A stretch of 13,107 bases of DNA from an uncultured Shinella sp. (GCA_946886325.1 CAMPIK010000016.1:1-13107); one strand, 5' to 3'. Numbered from the stretch's first letter, positions 1 to 7,854 are shown. Notes: generated by a model from the sequence alone, not told the origin. Translations and numbers: made by a program.

Positions 1-1052
1 GGCTTGCGGCGGCCTATGGCAATATCGGCTATATGGGGCCGGGGCTGGCGCTGCTCGCCTTCGGCGAACCGGCGGCGGCGGTCGATGCGGTCGCCGATAT
101 CGGCCGGAATCGTGTCCGCTGCCACAAGTTCGCCGAGGGCCGCGCTGTCGCGCAGGCTGAGATTGAGCCCCTGCGCGCCGATCGGGGGGAAAGCGTGGGC
201 GGCCTCGCCGACAAGCGCGATCCGCCCCTTGCCGAAACGCTGCGCCATCATGCCGGAAAGCGGGAAGGCCTGAACGGTCCCGTCAACCGTCACCTTGCCG
301 AGCAGAGATTGCATGCGGGCCTCGATCGCAAGGCCGAGCGCGTCGGGCGAGAGTTGCCGCTTGTCCTCGGCGTCGGCCGGAGACAGCACCCAGACAAGGC
401 TGGAGCGGCGGCCGGGGAGCGGCACCTGCGTGAAGGGGCCGCTTTCGGTGTGGAACTCGGTCGAGATATTGCCGTGCGGCCGCTCGTGGACAAAATTCAG
501 GACGAGCGCCACCTGCGGGTAGGTCCATGTGCTGACCTTGATGCCGGCGAGGTCGCGCAACGCGGATTTGCGCCCGTCGGCGCCGACGACGAGGCGTGCC
601 CGGATGCCTGTCCCGTCGCCGAGCACCAGCGACACGGCATCGGGCGCCTGTTCCAGCGAGACAAGACGATCTTCGATCCGTTCGATGCCGGGCGTCGCCC
701 TGACCTGGCGGTCGAGTTCCGCGAGGAAGGGCGCGTTCGGGATGTTGTAGCCGAAGGCGGGCAGCCCGACCTCGCTTGCCCGGAAGCTGACGGGCGGCGC
801 GCGCAGCAGCCGTCCGGTGCCGTCGACGATGCGCATGGTCTCAAGGGGCGCCGCATGGCCCTCAAGTGCTTCCCACAGTCCGAGGTCGCGCAGCATGGCG
901 ATCGACTGGTCCATCAAGGCGGTCGTCCGTCCGTCGCCGCCAGGCATGGCCGGTGCGACGAGGGCCACGCCATGGCCCAGGGCCGCCAGTCGCAAGGCGG
1001 CCAGGCTGCCCGCCAGACCGGCGCCGATCACGGCAATGTCGAAATCCTTCAT
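1..1052 (-). CDS. UbiH/UbiF-family FAD-dependent hydroxylase, C-terminus apparently lost
   Basis: This is a flavoprotein monooxygenase of the UbiH/UbiF/VisC type, which hydroxylates the aromatic ring of ubiquinone precursors at the inner membrane. Translation starts at ATG 1052-1050 (MKDFDIAVIGAGLAGSLAA), so the FAD-binding GxGxxG sits at residues 10-15 directly at the N-terminus. The mid-protein DG motif (VVGADGRKS) has D159-G160. The second FAD motif reads LVGEAAHAFPPIGAQGLNL, with Glu283 where many family members have Asp; rhizobial relatives, as I recall them, share this Glu. Similarity runs to about residue 328 (DRRRR). The frame stays open to the window edge but gives GEQRQPRPHIADIAIGRRK, which does not look like the usual family C-terminus (about 60 more residues). 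Which ubiquinone ring position it would act on cannot be told. It is divergent from pcs. It is probably a 3'-truncated gene. Confidence 0.8.
   Translation of the reverse strand, partial: MKDFDIAVIGAGLAGSLAALRLAALGHGVALVAPAMPGGDGRTTALMDQSIAMLRDLGLWEALEGHAAPLETMRIVDGTGRLLRAPPVSFRASEVGLPAFGYNIPNAPFLAELDRQVRATPGIERIEDRLVSLEQAPDAVSLVLGDGTGIRARLVVGADGRKSALRDLAGIKVSTWTYPQVALVLNFVHERPHGNISTEFHTESGPFTQVPLPGRRSSLVWVLSPADAEDKRQLSPDALGLAIEARMQSLLGKVTVDGTVQAFPLSGMMAQRFGKGRIALVGEAAHAFPPIGAQGLNLSLRDSAALGELVAADTIPADIGDRIDRRRRFAEGEQRQPRPHIADIAIGRRK
3..83 (+). pseudogene. AEC-family transporter, internal fragment (broken)
   Basis: In the plus frame starting at position 3 the window opens with about 22 codons reading LAAAYGNIGYMGPGLALLAF and then GEPAAAV. 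The block GNxGYMGPxLAL...GE.AAA resembles, from memory, a conserved membrane segment near the middle of AEC (auxin efflux carrier/malonate transporter, MdcF-type) permeases, which are about 310 residues long and export or import small organic acids across the inner membrane. Codons here almost all end in G or C, as in the real genes of this window. In family members the next residues would be a hydrophobic VPVALIF-like stretch. Here the frame instead runs into DAVADIGRN, which is antisense to the UbiH-like gene. The start codon lies outside the window. I read this as the 5' part of a permease gene whose 3' part is missing. With so few codons the family call is tentative. Confidence 0.5.
69..83. 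other. Junction of two truncated convergent genes at a GGC-repeat microhomology
   Basis: The segment CCGGCGGCGGCGGTC fits both flanking genes. On the plus strand it codes for PAAAV of the AEC-like fragment, and on the minus strand for DRRRR of the UbiH-like protein, where homologues also carry a DRRRR-like run. Left of it only the plus frame looks coding; right of it only the minus frame does. The minus frame left of it uses two rare ATA codons (positions 15-17 and 30-32). A deletion recombining through the short GGC repeat, or an assembly join at the same repeat, would both give this picture. Confidence 0.5.
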
Positions 1053-1322
1053 GCGTCTCGTCCCATCGTCCCGACGTTTCCCACAGAAATGACCTTCCGT
1101 GCCGAAACGGCAAGCTATTCCGCCGAACGGCGAAAATCCATGGGTTCAATTGGCGCAGCACCGCCGGATAGGCTTGCAGCCGCAGCCGCCGGACATGATT
1201 TTCGCTGGTAGACACGGGCAATCAGTGCATATTACGCCGAAACGATCGGGACGAAACCGGCATAAGGCGGGCGAAAAGCCGGCCGGCCGTTCGGGCCGCA
1301 ATGGGGATGGAACCGGCGACAG
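1053..1322. promoter_or_regulatory. Divergent intergenic region between the ubiH-like gene and pcs
   Basis: These 270 bp separate two divergently read genes and must hold the promoter for pcs and probably that of the ubiH-like gene. No convincing sigma70 -35/-10 pair with normal spacing is visible; a TGCATATTA stretch at 1227-1235 is a possible -10 at best. Just upstream of pcs there is a G+C-rich self-complementary patch: GCCGGCCGGC at 1278-1287, and a 5-bp stem CGGCC/GGCCG at 1284-1288 and 1294-1298. The ribosome-binding site for pcs is weak (GGGGATGG near 1303-1310). No open frame here looks coding. Confidence 0.4.
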
Positions 1323-2054
1323 ATGAAGTTCTTCAACTACAAGCCCGTACCCTATGCCGAAATCCGCGCCTTCTCGGTCCATATTCTCACGGCATCCGGC
1401 TCCTTCCTCGCCTTTCTCGGCGTTGTCGCTGCCGCCGAACACCGATTCGTCGACATGTTCTGGTGGCTTGGGCTGGCGCTACTCGTCGACGGGATCGACG
1501 GACCGATCGCCCGCAAGGTGCGCGTCAAGGAGGTGCTGCCGAACTGGTCGGGAGACACGCTCGACAATGTCATCGACTACGTCACCTATGTTCTGCTGCC
1601 GGCCTTCGCGCTTTACCAGAGCGGCATGATCGGCGAGCCCTGGTCCTTCGTGGCGGCCGGCGCCATCGTCGTTTCGAGCGCCATCTACTATGCCGACATG
1701 GGCATGAAGACGGACGAATATTTCTTCTCCGGCTTCCCGGTCGTCTGGAACATGGTGGTCTTCACGCTCTTCATCATCCAGGCAAGCGAGATGACGGCCT
1801 CGATCGTGGTCTTCGTCTCCGTTCTCCTGACATTCATGCCCATCAATTTCCTGCATCCGGTCCGGGTGCGGCGGCTGCGGGTCATAAACCTCGCGGTGTT
1901 TTTCCTGTGGTCGGTGCTGAGCGGCTATGCGCTGCTCCTGCATTTCGTCACGCCCTTCTGGGTCGTGGTCGGCGTCGTCGCGACGGGCCTCTATCTCTAT
2001 TGTATCGGTGCCGTGCTGCAGGTGTTTCCGAAGCTCGGCCACGCAGACGCGTAA
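1323..2054 (+). CDS. pcs: Phosphatidylcholine synthase (CDP-alcohol phosphatidyltransferase family)
   Basis: Pcs makes phosphatidylcholine in one step from CDP-diacylglycerol and choline in the inner membrane. It is a bacterial route common in rhizobia, agrobacteria and brucellae, where choline often comes from the host. The 243-residue product has the usual length. The CDP-alcohol phosphotransferase signature is complete: D56-G-I-D59-G-P-I-A63-R64, then G77, L80-D81 and D85; these Asp residues bind the divalent metals and the CDP moiety. The rest is a multi-pass membrane protein with hydrophobic segments near residues 17-38, 44-55, 90-110, 120-130, 140-155, 160-175, 190-210 and 212-235. ATG 1323 gives the expected N-terminus (MKFFNYKPVPYAEIRAFSVH). 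The gene lies 13 bp upstream of qor on the same strand, so the two are probably cotranscribed. The family call is firm; choline specificity rests on overall resemblance to rhizobial Pcs. Confidence 0.93.
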   Translation: MKFFNYKPVPYAEIRAFSVHILTASGSFLAFLGVVAAAEHRFVDMFWWLGLALLVDGIDGPIARKVRVKEVLPNWSGDTLDNVIDYVTYVLLPAFALYQSGMIGEPWSFVAAGAIVVSSAIYYADMGMKTDEYFFSGFPVVWNMVVFTLFIIQASEMTASIVVFVSVLLTFMPINFLHPVRVRRLRVINLAVFFLWSVLSGYALLLHFVTPFWVVVGVVATGLYLYCIGAVLQVFPKLGHADA

Positions 2055-2067
2055 GGAGGAGTTGTTT

Positions 2068-3039
2068 ATGACGAAGGCGATCGTGGTTCGCACGCTTGGA
2101 GGGCCGGAGGTCCTCGTCGAGGAAGAGGTCGATCTCGCTGCACCCGGACCGGGCGAAGTGCAGATCCGGCAGGCCGCCATCGGCCTCAATTTCATCGACG
2201 TCTATTTCCGCACCGGCCTCTACAAGTCCGAACTGCCCTTCATTCCGGGCAAGGAGGGCGCCGGCACCGTGACGGCGGTCGGCGAGGGCGTGACCGATCT
2301 TGTCGTCGGCGACCGTGTCGCCTATGCCTCCGCCGAGGGCGCCTATGCCGCCGAGCGCAATGCGCCGGCGTCGCAACTCGTCAAGGTGCCGGAGGGCATC
2401 TCGCTCGAAACCGCGGCCTCGATGATGCTGAAGGGCATGACGGCGCAATATCTGCTCAACCAGACCTTCAAGGTCGGGCCGGAAACGACGCTGCTCTTCC
2501 ATGCCGCGGCAGGCGGCGTCGGGCTGATCGCCGGGCAATGGGCGAAGGCGCTCGGCGCAACCGTGATCGGCACGGCCGGCAGCCGCGAGAAGATCGATCT
2601 CGCGCTTGCCCATGGCTACGACCATGTCATCGACTACGGCAACGAGGATTTCGTCGAAAGGGTGATGGAGATCACCGGCGGCAAGGGTGTCGATGTCGTC
2701 TACGATTCGGTCGGCAAGGACACGTTCCCGAAATCGCTCGACTGCCTGAAGCGGCGCGGCCTCTGGGTTACCTTCGGCAATTCCTCCGGCCCGGTCGATG
2801 CCTTCAACGTCGGCATCCTGGCGCAGAAGGGCTCGCTCTATGTGACGCGCCCGACGCTCTTCCAGTACATCGCCAAGCGCGAGGAACTCGTCGAATGTGC
2901 AAATGCGCTGTTTGATATTGTGCGCAGCAACAAAGTGCGTATCAATATCAACCAGACCTATCCGTTGGCCGAGGCGGGACGCGCGCACACGGATCTGGAA
3001 ACAAGAAAAACGAGCGGAACGACTTTGCTGATTCCCTGA
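2068..3039 (+). CDS. qor: NADPH:quinone oxidoreductase, zeta-crystallin/QorA type
   Basis: This 323-residue cytoplasmic enzyme belongs to the zinc-free quinone reductase branch of the medium-chain dehydrogenase/reductase superfamily, which reduces quinones with NADPH. The start at ATG 2068 is fixed by an excellent ribosome-binding site (AAGGAGGA, 2053-2060). The N-terminal GroES-like domain carries GLNFIDVYFRTGLY. The cofactor-binding fold begins with HAAAGGVG at residues 145-152, followed by QWAKALGATVIGT. Further blocks shared with E. coli QorA are VYDSVGKDTF, SLDCLKRRGL, FGNSSG and GSLYVTRP, and the product ends SGTTLLIP. No zinc-ligand cysteines or histidines are seen. It sits between pcs and the BMP-type ABC genes on the same strand. 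Its physiological substrate and any link to either neighbour are unknown. Confidence 0.92.
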   Translation: MTKAIVVRTLGGPEVLVEEEVDLAAPGPGEVQIRQAAIGLNFIDVYFRTGLYKSELPFIPGKEGAGTVTAVGEGVTDLVVGDRVAYASAEGAYAAERNAPASQLVKVPEGISLETAASMMLKGMTAQYLLNQTFKVGPETTLLFHAAAGGVGLIAGQWAKALGATVIGTAGSREKIDLALAHGYDHVIDYGNEDFVERVMEITGGKGVDVVYDSVGKDTFPKSLDCLKRRGLWVTFGNSSGPVDAFNVGILAQKGSLYVTRPTLFQYIAKREELVECANALFDIVRSNKVRININQTYPLAEAGRAHTDLETRKTSGTTLLIP

Positions 3040-3088
3040 GAAAGACCCGGAACGGGCAGGGGAACCGGCGCACGGAAAGAGGGGCAGC

Positions 3089-4666
3089 GTGTCAGCTGTT
3101 GGAGCGTCCGCAGGCAGCCATCTGTTGGCTGTCCGCAACCTGACGAAGCTGTTCGGGTCCTTTGCGGCCTGCAACGGCATCGATCTCGAGATCAGACCCG
3201 GTGAAATCCATGCGCTGCTCGGCGAGAACGGCGCGGGCAAGTCGACGCTCGTCAAGATGCTGTTCGGCGTGCTGGCGCCGAGCGCCGGCGAGATCCTGTG
3301 GAAGGGCGCGCCCGTCGAGATCGCCAATCCGGCTGCGGCGCGGCGCATCGGCATCGGCATGGTCTTCCAGCATTTTTCGCTGTTCGAGGCGCTGACGGTC
3401 GCCGAGAACATCGCGCTGTCGCTCGACCCTTCCATCTCGATCGCCAAGATATCCGAGGAGGCGGCAGAGCTTTCGCGCGCCTACGGCCTGCCGCTCGATC
3501 CGCAGGCGCATGTCGCGGACCTTTCGGTCGGCGAGCGCCAGCGCATCGAGATCGTGCGGGCGCTGCTCCAGAAACCCGAACTGATCATCCTCGACGAGCC
3601 GACCTCGGTGCTGACGCCGCAGGAGGCCGACCGGCTGTTCGAGACGCTCGCCAAGCTGAAGGCGGAGGGCAAGTCGGTGCTCTATATCAGCCACCGGCTG
3701 GAAGAGGTGCAGCGGATCTGCGACCGGGCGACGGTGCTGCGCCACGGCAAGGTCACCGGCGCCTGCAATCCGCGCGACGAGACACCCGGCTCGCTCGCCC
3801 GCATGATGGTCGGCAGCGACGTCGCCGCCGTCTCGACGGAAGGCACAAGCACCAAGGGCGCGGTTCTCCTTTCGGCGAACAAATTGAATGCCGCGGCTCG
3901 TACCCCCTTTGCCGTCTCGCTCAAGGACGTGACGCTCGATGTCCATGCCGGCGAGGTGCTGGCGATCGCCGGTGTGGCCGGCAACGGGCAGGGCGAGCTT
4001 TTCGACGCGCTTTCAGGCGAATTTCCGGTGTCGGACAACGAGGCGATCGGCATACGCGGCAAGCCCGTCGGCACGCTCGGCATCACGGCGCGGCGCCTGA
4101 TGGGTGCCGGTTTCGTGCCGGAGGAACGGCACGGCCATGCCGCGGTGCCGGCGCTGTCGCTTTCCGACAACCTCGTGCTGGCGCGCAGCCAGTCGGACCG
4201 CAAAGCCTTCCTCGGCGGCGGCGTGCTCGGCATCATCCGCTCCGATGCGGTCAAGCAGGCCGCGCGGCGGATTTCCGAGAAGATGGACGTGCGCAAGAGC
4301 GGCGACGATCCGGCGGCGGGATCGCTCTCCGGCGGCAACCTGCAGAAATTCATCGTCGGGCGCGAGCTCGACCGGCAGCCGGCGGTGCTCGTCGTCAACC
4401 AGCCGACCTGGGGCGTCGATGCAGGCGCCGCAAGCCGCATCCGGCAGGCGCTCGTCGATCTTGCGCGCAGCGGCTCGGCGGTGCTCGTCATCAGCCAGGA
4501 CCTCGACGAGATCTTCGAGATCGCGACCGAGATCGCCGTCATCAGCGAGGGCCGGTTGTCGCCGACCTTCCCGGCGAAGGAGATGACGCGCGAACGCATC
4601 GGCCTGCTGATGGGCGGCATGCATGGCCGTCCGGCGCCCGTCGCGGAGGCCGCCCATGCGCATTGA
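3089..4666 (+). CDS. BMP-type ABC importer, double-domain ATPase subunit
   Basis: This 525-residue protein energises the importer encoded by the next three genes. Two ABC domains are fused. The N-terminal one is complete: Walker A GENGAGKST (45-53), signature LSVGE (145-149), Walker B LIILDEP with D169-E170, and switch histidine H202. The C-terminal one is degenerate: the Walker A position reads GVAGNGQGE (295-303), Walker B is VVNQP with Asn437-Gln438 in place of Asp-Glu, and the switch position is Gln470. Its signature LSGGN (413-417) is intact, so one productive ATP site is expected, built from the first Walker A and the second signature. This asymmetry is usual for YufO/NupO-type nucleoside ATPases. 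The start is GTG 3089, preceded by GAAAGAGGGG. The gene lies 49 bp after qor with no terminator between, so read-through from pcs-qor is possible. It overlaps the first permease by 11 bp. Confidence 0.9.
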   Translation: MSAVGASAGSHLLAVRNLTKLFGSFAACNGIDLEIRPGEIHALLGENGAGKSTLVKMLFGVLAPSAGEILWKGAPVEIANPAAARRIGIGMVFQHFSLFEALTVAENIALSLDPSISIAKISEEAAELSRAYGLPLDPQAHVADLSVGERQRIEIVRALLQKPELIILDEPTSVLTPQEADRLFETLAKLKAEGKSVLYISHRLEEVQRICDRATVLRHGKVTGACNPRDETPGSLARMMVGSDVAAVSTEGTSTKGAVLLSANKLNAAARTPFAVSLKDVTLDVHAGEVLAIAGVAGNGQGELFDALSGEFPVSDNEAIGIRGKPVGTLGITARRLMGAGFVPEERHGHAAVPALSLSDNLVLARSQSDRKAFLGGGVLGIIRSDAVKQAARRISEKMDVRKSGDDPAAGSLSGGNLQKFIVGRELDRQPAVLVVNQPTWGVDAGAASRIRQALVDLARSGSAVLVISQDLDEIFEIATEIAVISEGRLSPTFPAKEMTRERIGLLMGGMHGRPAPVAEAAHAH

Positions 4667-5753
4667 GCTCGAAAAGCGGCCGCAGCAATCCGCGCTCTAC
4701 GCCATCCTCTCGCCCTTCGTGGCGCTGGCGCTGACGATCGTCGCCGGCGCGATCATGTTCGCGCTGCTCGGCAAAAACCCGGCCTTTGCGCTCTACAGTT
4801 TCTTCATCGAGCCGCTGACGGAAGTCTGGTCGCTGCATGAGCTGGCGATCAAGGCGGCGCCGCTGATCCTGATCGCCGTCGGCCTGTCGATCTGCTACCG
4901 CTCCAACAACTGGAACATCGGCGCCGAGGGGCAATTCATCATCGGCGCCATTGCCGGATCGATCCTGCCGGTCGTCTTCCACGAATGGCAGTCGCCGCTG
5001 GTCCTACCGCTGATGCTGCTTCTCGGCATGATTGGCGGGGCGCTTTATGCCGGTATTCCCGCCTTCCTGAAGGCGCAGCTCAACACGAACGAGATCCTGA
5101 CGAGCCTCATGCTCGTCTATGTGGCGCAGCTCTTCCTCGACTGGCTGGTGCGCGGCCCCTGGCGCAATCCGGGCGGCATGAATTTTCCGGAGAGCCGCAA
5201 TTTCCACGCCGATGCCATCCTGCCCGAGGTGCTGTCCGCATCGGGCCGGGCGAACTGGGGTATCGTCTTTGCAGTCGTCGCGGCACTCGTGCTCTGGTTC
5301 ATGATGCGCTTCACGCTGAAGGGCTTCGAGATCACCGTGCTCGGCCAGTCGGAACGGGCAGGGCGGTTTGCCGGCTTTTCGGCGCGGCGCATGATCTGGT
5401 TCTCCATGCTGGTTTCCGGCGCGCTTGCCGGGCTTGCCGGCATTTCCGAGGTGAGCGGCGCGATCGGCCAGCTTCGCCCCGTCATCTCGCCCGGCTACGG
5501 CTTTACGGCAATCATCGTCGCCTTCCTCGGGCGGCTGAACCCGCTCGGCATCGTTGCCGCCGGCATCGTGCTGGCGCTCACCTATCTCGGCGGCGAGGCG
5601 GCGCAGATCTCGATCGGCGTTTCCGACAAGGTGGTGCGCGTCTTCCAGGGCCTGCTGCTCTTCTTCGTGCTCGCCTGCGACACGCTGATCCACTACCGCA
5701 TAAGGCTGATCCTTGCCGGTCGCGGCGCCGACAGCCAGGGAGCAAGCCGATGA
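4656..5753 (+). CDS. ABC importer permease 1 (BPD_transp_2; BMP/nucleoside type)
   Basis: A 365-residue inner-membrane permease that pairs with the next gene product to form the channel of the BMP-type importer. I chose ATG 4656 (MRIELEKRPQQSALYAIL) over an in-frame ATG at 4623 because GGAGG at 4645-4649 sits at the right distance and the 11-bp overlap with the ATPase gene is normal for such operons. Membrane segments lie near residues 12-39, 66-82, 94-108, 114-135, 146-165, 207-222, 245-265, 283-311 and 328-345. The motif NWNIGAEGQ around residues 85-93 is characteristic of the YufP/NupP class. This class has a longer N-terminus than sugar permeases such as YtfT. The substrate cannot be read from the permease. 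Confidence 0.9.
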   Translation: MRIELEKRPQQSALYAILSPFVALALTIVAGAIMFALLGKNPAFALYSFFIEPLTEVWSLHELAIKAAPLILIAVGLSICYRSNNWNIGAEGQFIIGAIAGSILPVVFHEWQSPLVLPLMLLLGMIGGALYAGIPAFLKAQLNTNEILTSLMLVYVAQLFLDWLVRGPWRNPGGMNFPESRNFHADAILPEVLSASGRANWGIVFAVVAALVLWFMMRFTLKGFEITVLGQSERAGRFAGFSARRMIWFSMLVSGALAGLAGISEVSGAIGQLRPVISPGYGFTAIIVAFLGRLNPLGIVAAGIVLALTYLGGEAAQISIGVSDKVVRVFQGLLLFFVLACDTLIHYRIRLILAGRGADSQGASR

Positions 5754-6670
5754 CGATGGTCGAAGCCGTCATCCTCACCATCATGACCGCGTCGACGCCG
5801 CTGCTGCTGGCCGCGATCGGCGAACTGGTGACCGAGCGCTCCGGCGTGCTCAACCTCGGGGTCGAGGGCATGATGATCATGGGCGCCGTCTGCGCCTTCG
5901 CCACCGCGCAGTTCACGGGGTCCGCCTATCTCGGCATTCTCGGCGGCCTCTTTGCCGGCGCCATATTCTCGCTGCTGTTCGGCTTCCTGACGCTCTCGCT
6001 CGTCGCCAACCAGGTGGCGACCGGCCTCGCACTGACGATCCTCGGCCTCGGCGTGTCCGGCATGCTGGGAGAAAGCTTCGTCGGCGTGCCGGGCGTCAGG
6101 CTGCAGCCGATCGATCTTCCGGTGCTGACCGACATTCCGCTGATCGGGCGGATCGTCTTCGGCCAGGACGTGCTCTTCTATCTGTCGATCATCGCCGTCG
6201 TCGGCGTGCATCATTTCCTGTTCAAGAGCCGGGCCGGCCTGCGGCTGCGCTCGATCGGCGACAACCATGGCTCCGCCCATGCGCTCGGCATCAATGTCAT
6301 TCGCACGCGCTACCTCGCCGTGATGTTCGGCGGCGCGATGGCGGGGCTGGCTGGTGCCCACCTCTCGCTCGCCTACACGCCGCAATGGGTGGAGAACATG
6401 ACGGCCGGCCGCGGCTGGATCGCGCTGGCGCTCGTCGTCTTCGCCTCCTGGCGGCCCGTCCGGGTGCTCGCCGGTGCCTATCTCTTCGGCGCCGTCTCGA
6501 TCGGACAATTGCATGTACAGGCGCTCGGCTTCGGCATACCCTCGCAGCTACTGTCGGCGCTGCCCTATCTGGCGACGATTGTCGTCCTGATTGTCATTTC
6601 ACTCAATCGGCGCACGACGCTGATCAATACGCCCGCATCGCTCGGAAAATCCTTCGTGGCCGAGCGGTGA
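5750..6670 (+). CDS. ABC importer permease 2 (BPD_transp_2; BMP/nucleoside type)
   Basis: The second channel subunit, 306 residues, of the YufQ/NupQ type. ATG 5750 overlaps the TGA of permease 1 (ATGA), which indicates coupled translation and a one-to-one ratio. The N-terminal block ITERSG-like sequence (LVTERSGVLNLGVEGMM, about residues 26-42) is the hallmark of this subunit. Eight or so hydrophobic segments follow. The cytoplasmic loop SRAGLRLRSIGDNHGSAHALGI (near 160-182) corresponds to the ATPase-coupling (EAA-like) region of the family. The substrate-binding protein gene follows after 51 bp carrying no terminator. Confidence 0.9.
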   Translation: MTMVEAVILTIMTASTPLLLAAIGELVTERSGVLNLGVEGMMIMGAVCAFATAQFTGSAYLGILGGLFAGAIFSLLFGFLTLSLVANQVATGLALTILGLGVSGMLGESFVGVPGVRLQPIDLPVLTDIPLIGRIVFGQDVLFYLSIIAVVGVHHFLFKSRAGLRLRSIGDNHGSAHALGINVIRTRYLAVMFGGAMAGLAGAHLSLAYTPQWVENMTAGRGWIALALVVFASWRPVRVLAGAYLFGAVSIGQLHVQALGFGIPSQLLSALPYLATIVVLIVISLNRRTTLINTPASLGKSFVAER

Positions 6671-6721
6671 AAGCACAAAAAAGACGGGACAAACCGCAAC
6701 TGCAAACCTTGAGGTAAGACA

Positions 6722-7801
6722 ATGAAGAAACTTCTACTCGCACTCGGCGCATCCTGCGCCGTGCTGCTGGCCGCAGCGACCGCATCGGCCCAGGGCATGG
6801 ACAAGGTCAAGGCCTGCTTCATCTATGTGGGGCCGGTCGGCGACTTCGGCTGGTCCTATCAGCACGACCAGGGCCGCCTGCATCTGGAAAAGGAACTCGG
6901 CGACAAGGTCGAGACCGCCTATCTCGAAAGCGTGCCCGAGGGTGCCGATTCCGAGCGCGCCATCGAGCGTTTCGCACGGTCGGGCTGCAACATCATCTTC
7001 ACGACGTCCTTCGGCTACATGGACCCGACGAACAAGATCGCGGCCAAGTTCCCGGACGTGAAGTTCGAGCATGCGACCGGCTACAAGCGCGAGCACCCGA
7101 ACGTCTCGACCTATGATTCGCGCTTCTTCCAGGGACGCTACGTCATCGGCCAGATCGCCGCGAAGATGTCGAAGACCGGAACGGCCGGCTATATCGCCTC
7201 CTTCCCGATCCCGGAAGTCGTGCAGGGCATCAACTCGTTCCTGCTCGGCGCGCGCTCGATCAACCCCGAATTCAAGCTGAAGGTCATCTGGGTCAACACC
7301 TGGTTCGACCCCGGCAAGGAAGCCGACGCCGCCAAGGCGCTGGTCGACCAGGGCGTCGATATCCTGACCCAGCACACCGACTCGACCGCGCCGATGCAGG
7401 TTGCCGCCGAACGCGGCATCCATGCCTTCGGCCAGGCCTCCGACATGATCAAGTTCGGCGAGAAGACGCAGCTGACGGCGATCGTCGATGACTGGGGTCC
7501 CTATTATGTCGAGCGCGTCACGGCCGTTCTCGACGGCACCTGGACGCAGACGGCGACCTGGGGTGGCATGGCCGAAGGCCATGTCGTGATGGCGCCCTAT
7601 ACCAACATGCCGGACGACGTGAAGGCCATGGCCATGGAAACGCAGGCGAAGATCACCTCCGGCGACTTTCACCCCTTCACCGGCCCGATCAAGAAGCAGG
7701 ACGGCAGCGAGTGGCTGGCAGAGGGCGCGGTTGCCGACGACGGCACGCTCGCTGGCCTCAACTTCTACGTCGAAGGCATCGACGACAAGCTGCCGCAATA
7801 A
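6722..7801 (+). CDS. BMP-family periplasmic substrate-binding protein (purine/nucleoside-type importer)
   Basis: This 359-residue binding protein captures the substrate for the preceding ATPase and permeases. A signal peptide MKKLLLALGASCAVLLAAAT ends in ASA-Q (cleavage after residue 23). Cys12 is not in a proper lipobox, so it is a soluble periplasmic protein rather than a lipoprotein like the Borrelia/Treponema members. Family blocks seen in order are YVGPVGDFGWSYQHDQG, FTTSFGYMDP, FEHATGYK, GYIASFPIPEVVQGIN, VNTWFDPGKEADAA, QHTDS, HAFGQASDM and DDWGPYYVERV. Characterised relatives (PnrA, NupN) bind nucleosides, and as I recall a Brucella homologue was crystallised with adenine, so a purine or nucleoside is the best guess. 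It is the last gene of the unit, followed by a terminator. GAGG at 6711-6714 is the ribosome-binding site. Confidence 0.9.
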   Translation: MKKLLLALGASCAVLLAAATASAQGMDKVKACFIYVGPVGDFGWSYQHDQGRLHLEKELGDKVETAYLESVPEGADSERAIERFARSGCNIIFTTSFGYMDPTNKIAAKFPDVKFEHATGYKREHPNVSTYDSRFFQGRYVIGQIAAKMSKTGTAGYIASFPIPEVVQGINSFLLGARSINPEFKLKVIWVNTWFDPGKEADAAKALVDQGVDILTQHTDSTAPMQVAAERGIHAFGQASDMIKFGEKTQLTAIVDDWGPYYVERVTAVLDGTWTQTATWGGMAEGHVVMAPYTNMPDDVKAMAMETQAKITSGDFHPFTGPIKKQDGSEWLAEGAVADDGTLAGLNFYVEGIDDKLPQ

Positions 7802-7827
7802 GCGGACTCGTCCACAACCGACTTCGG

Positions 7828-7854
7828 AAAGGGCACCCGCGCGGTGCCCTTTTT
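7828..7854 (+). terminator. Rho-independent terminator after the BMP-type transporter operon
   Basis: A perfect 7-bp G+C stem GGGCACC (7831-7837) and GGTGCCC (7843-7849) encloses a CGCGC loop. It is flanked by AAA upstream and followed by five T residues (7850-7854). It lies 27 bp after the stop codon of the binding-protein gene and separates the two transporter operons. Confidence 0.9.

Noticed and set aside
33..1211. A 392-codon plus-strand open frame across the left edge
   Set aside because: Only its first 17 or so codons look like protein (the AEC fragment). The rest is antisense to the UbiH-like gene, whose minus-strand translation shows all the flavoprotein motifs.
1278..1298. G+C palindrome before pcs as a riboswitch or operator
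   Set aside because: The stems are only about 5 bp and built of simple GGCC repeats that arise readily in G+C-rich DNA. No known riboswitch consensus is visible.
1948..3447. A 499-codon minus-strand open frame
   Set aside because: It is antisense to pcs, qor and the ATPase gene, has no recognisable motifs, and is the usual long mirror frame of G+C-rich coding DNA.
6734..7798. A 354-codon minus-strand open frame
   Set aside because: It mirrors the BMP binding-protein gene, which has a signal peptide, a ribosome-binding site and family blocks on the plus strand.
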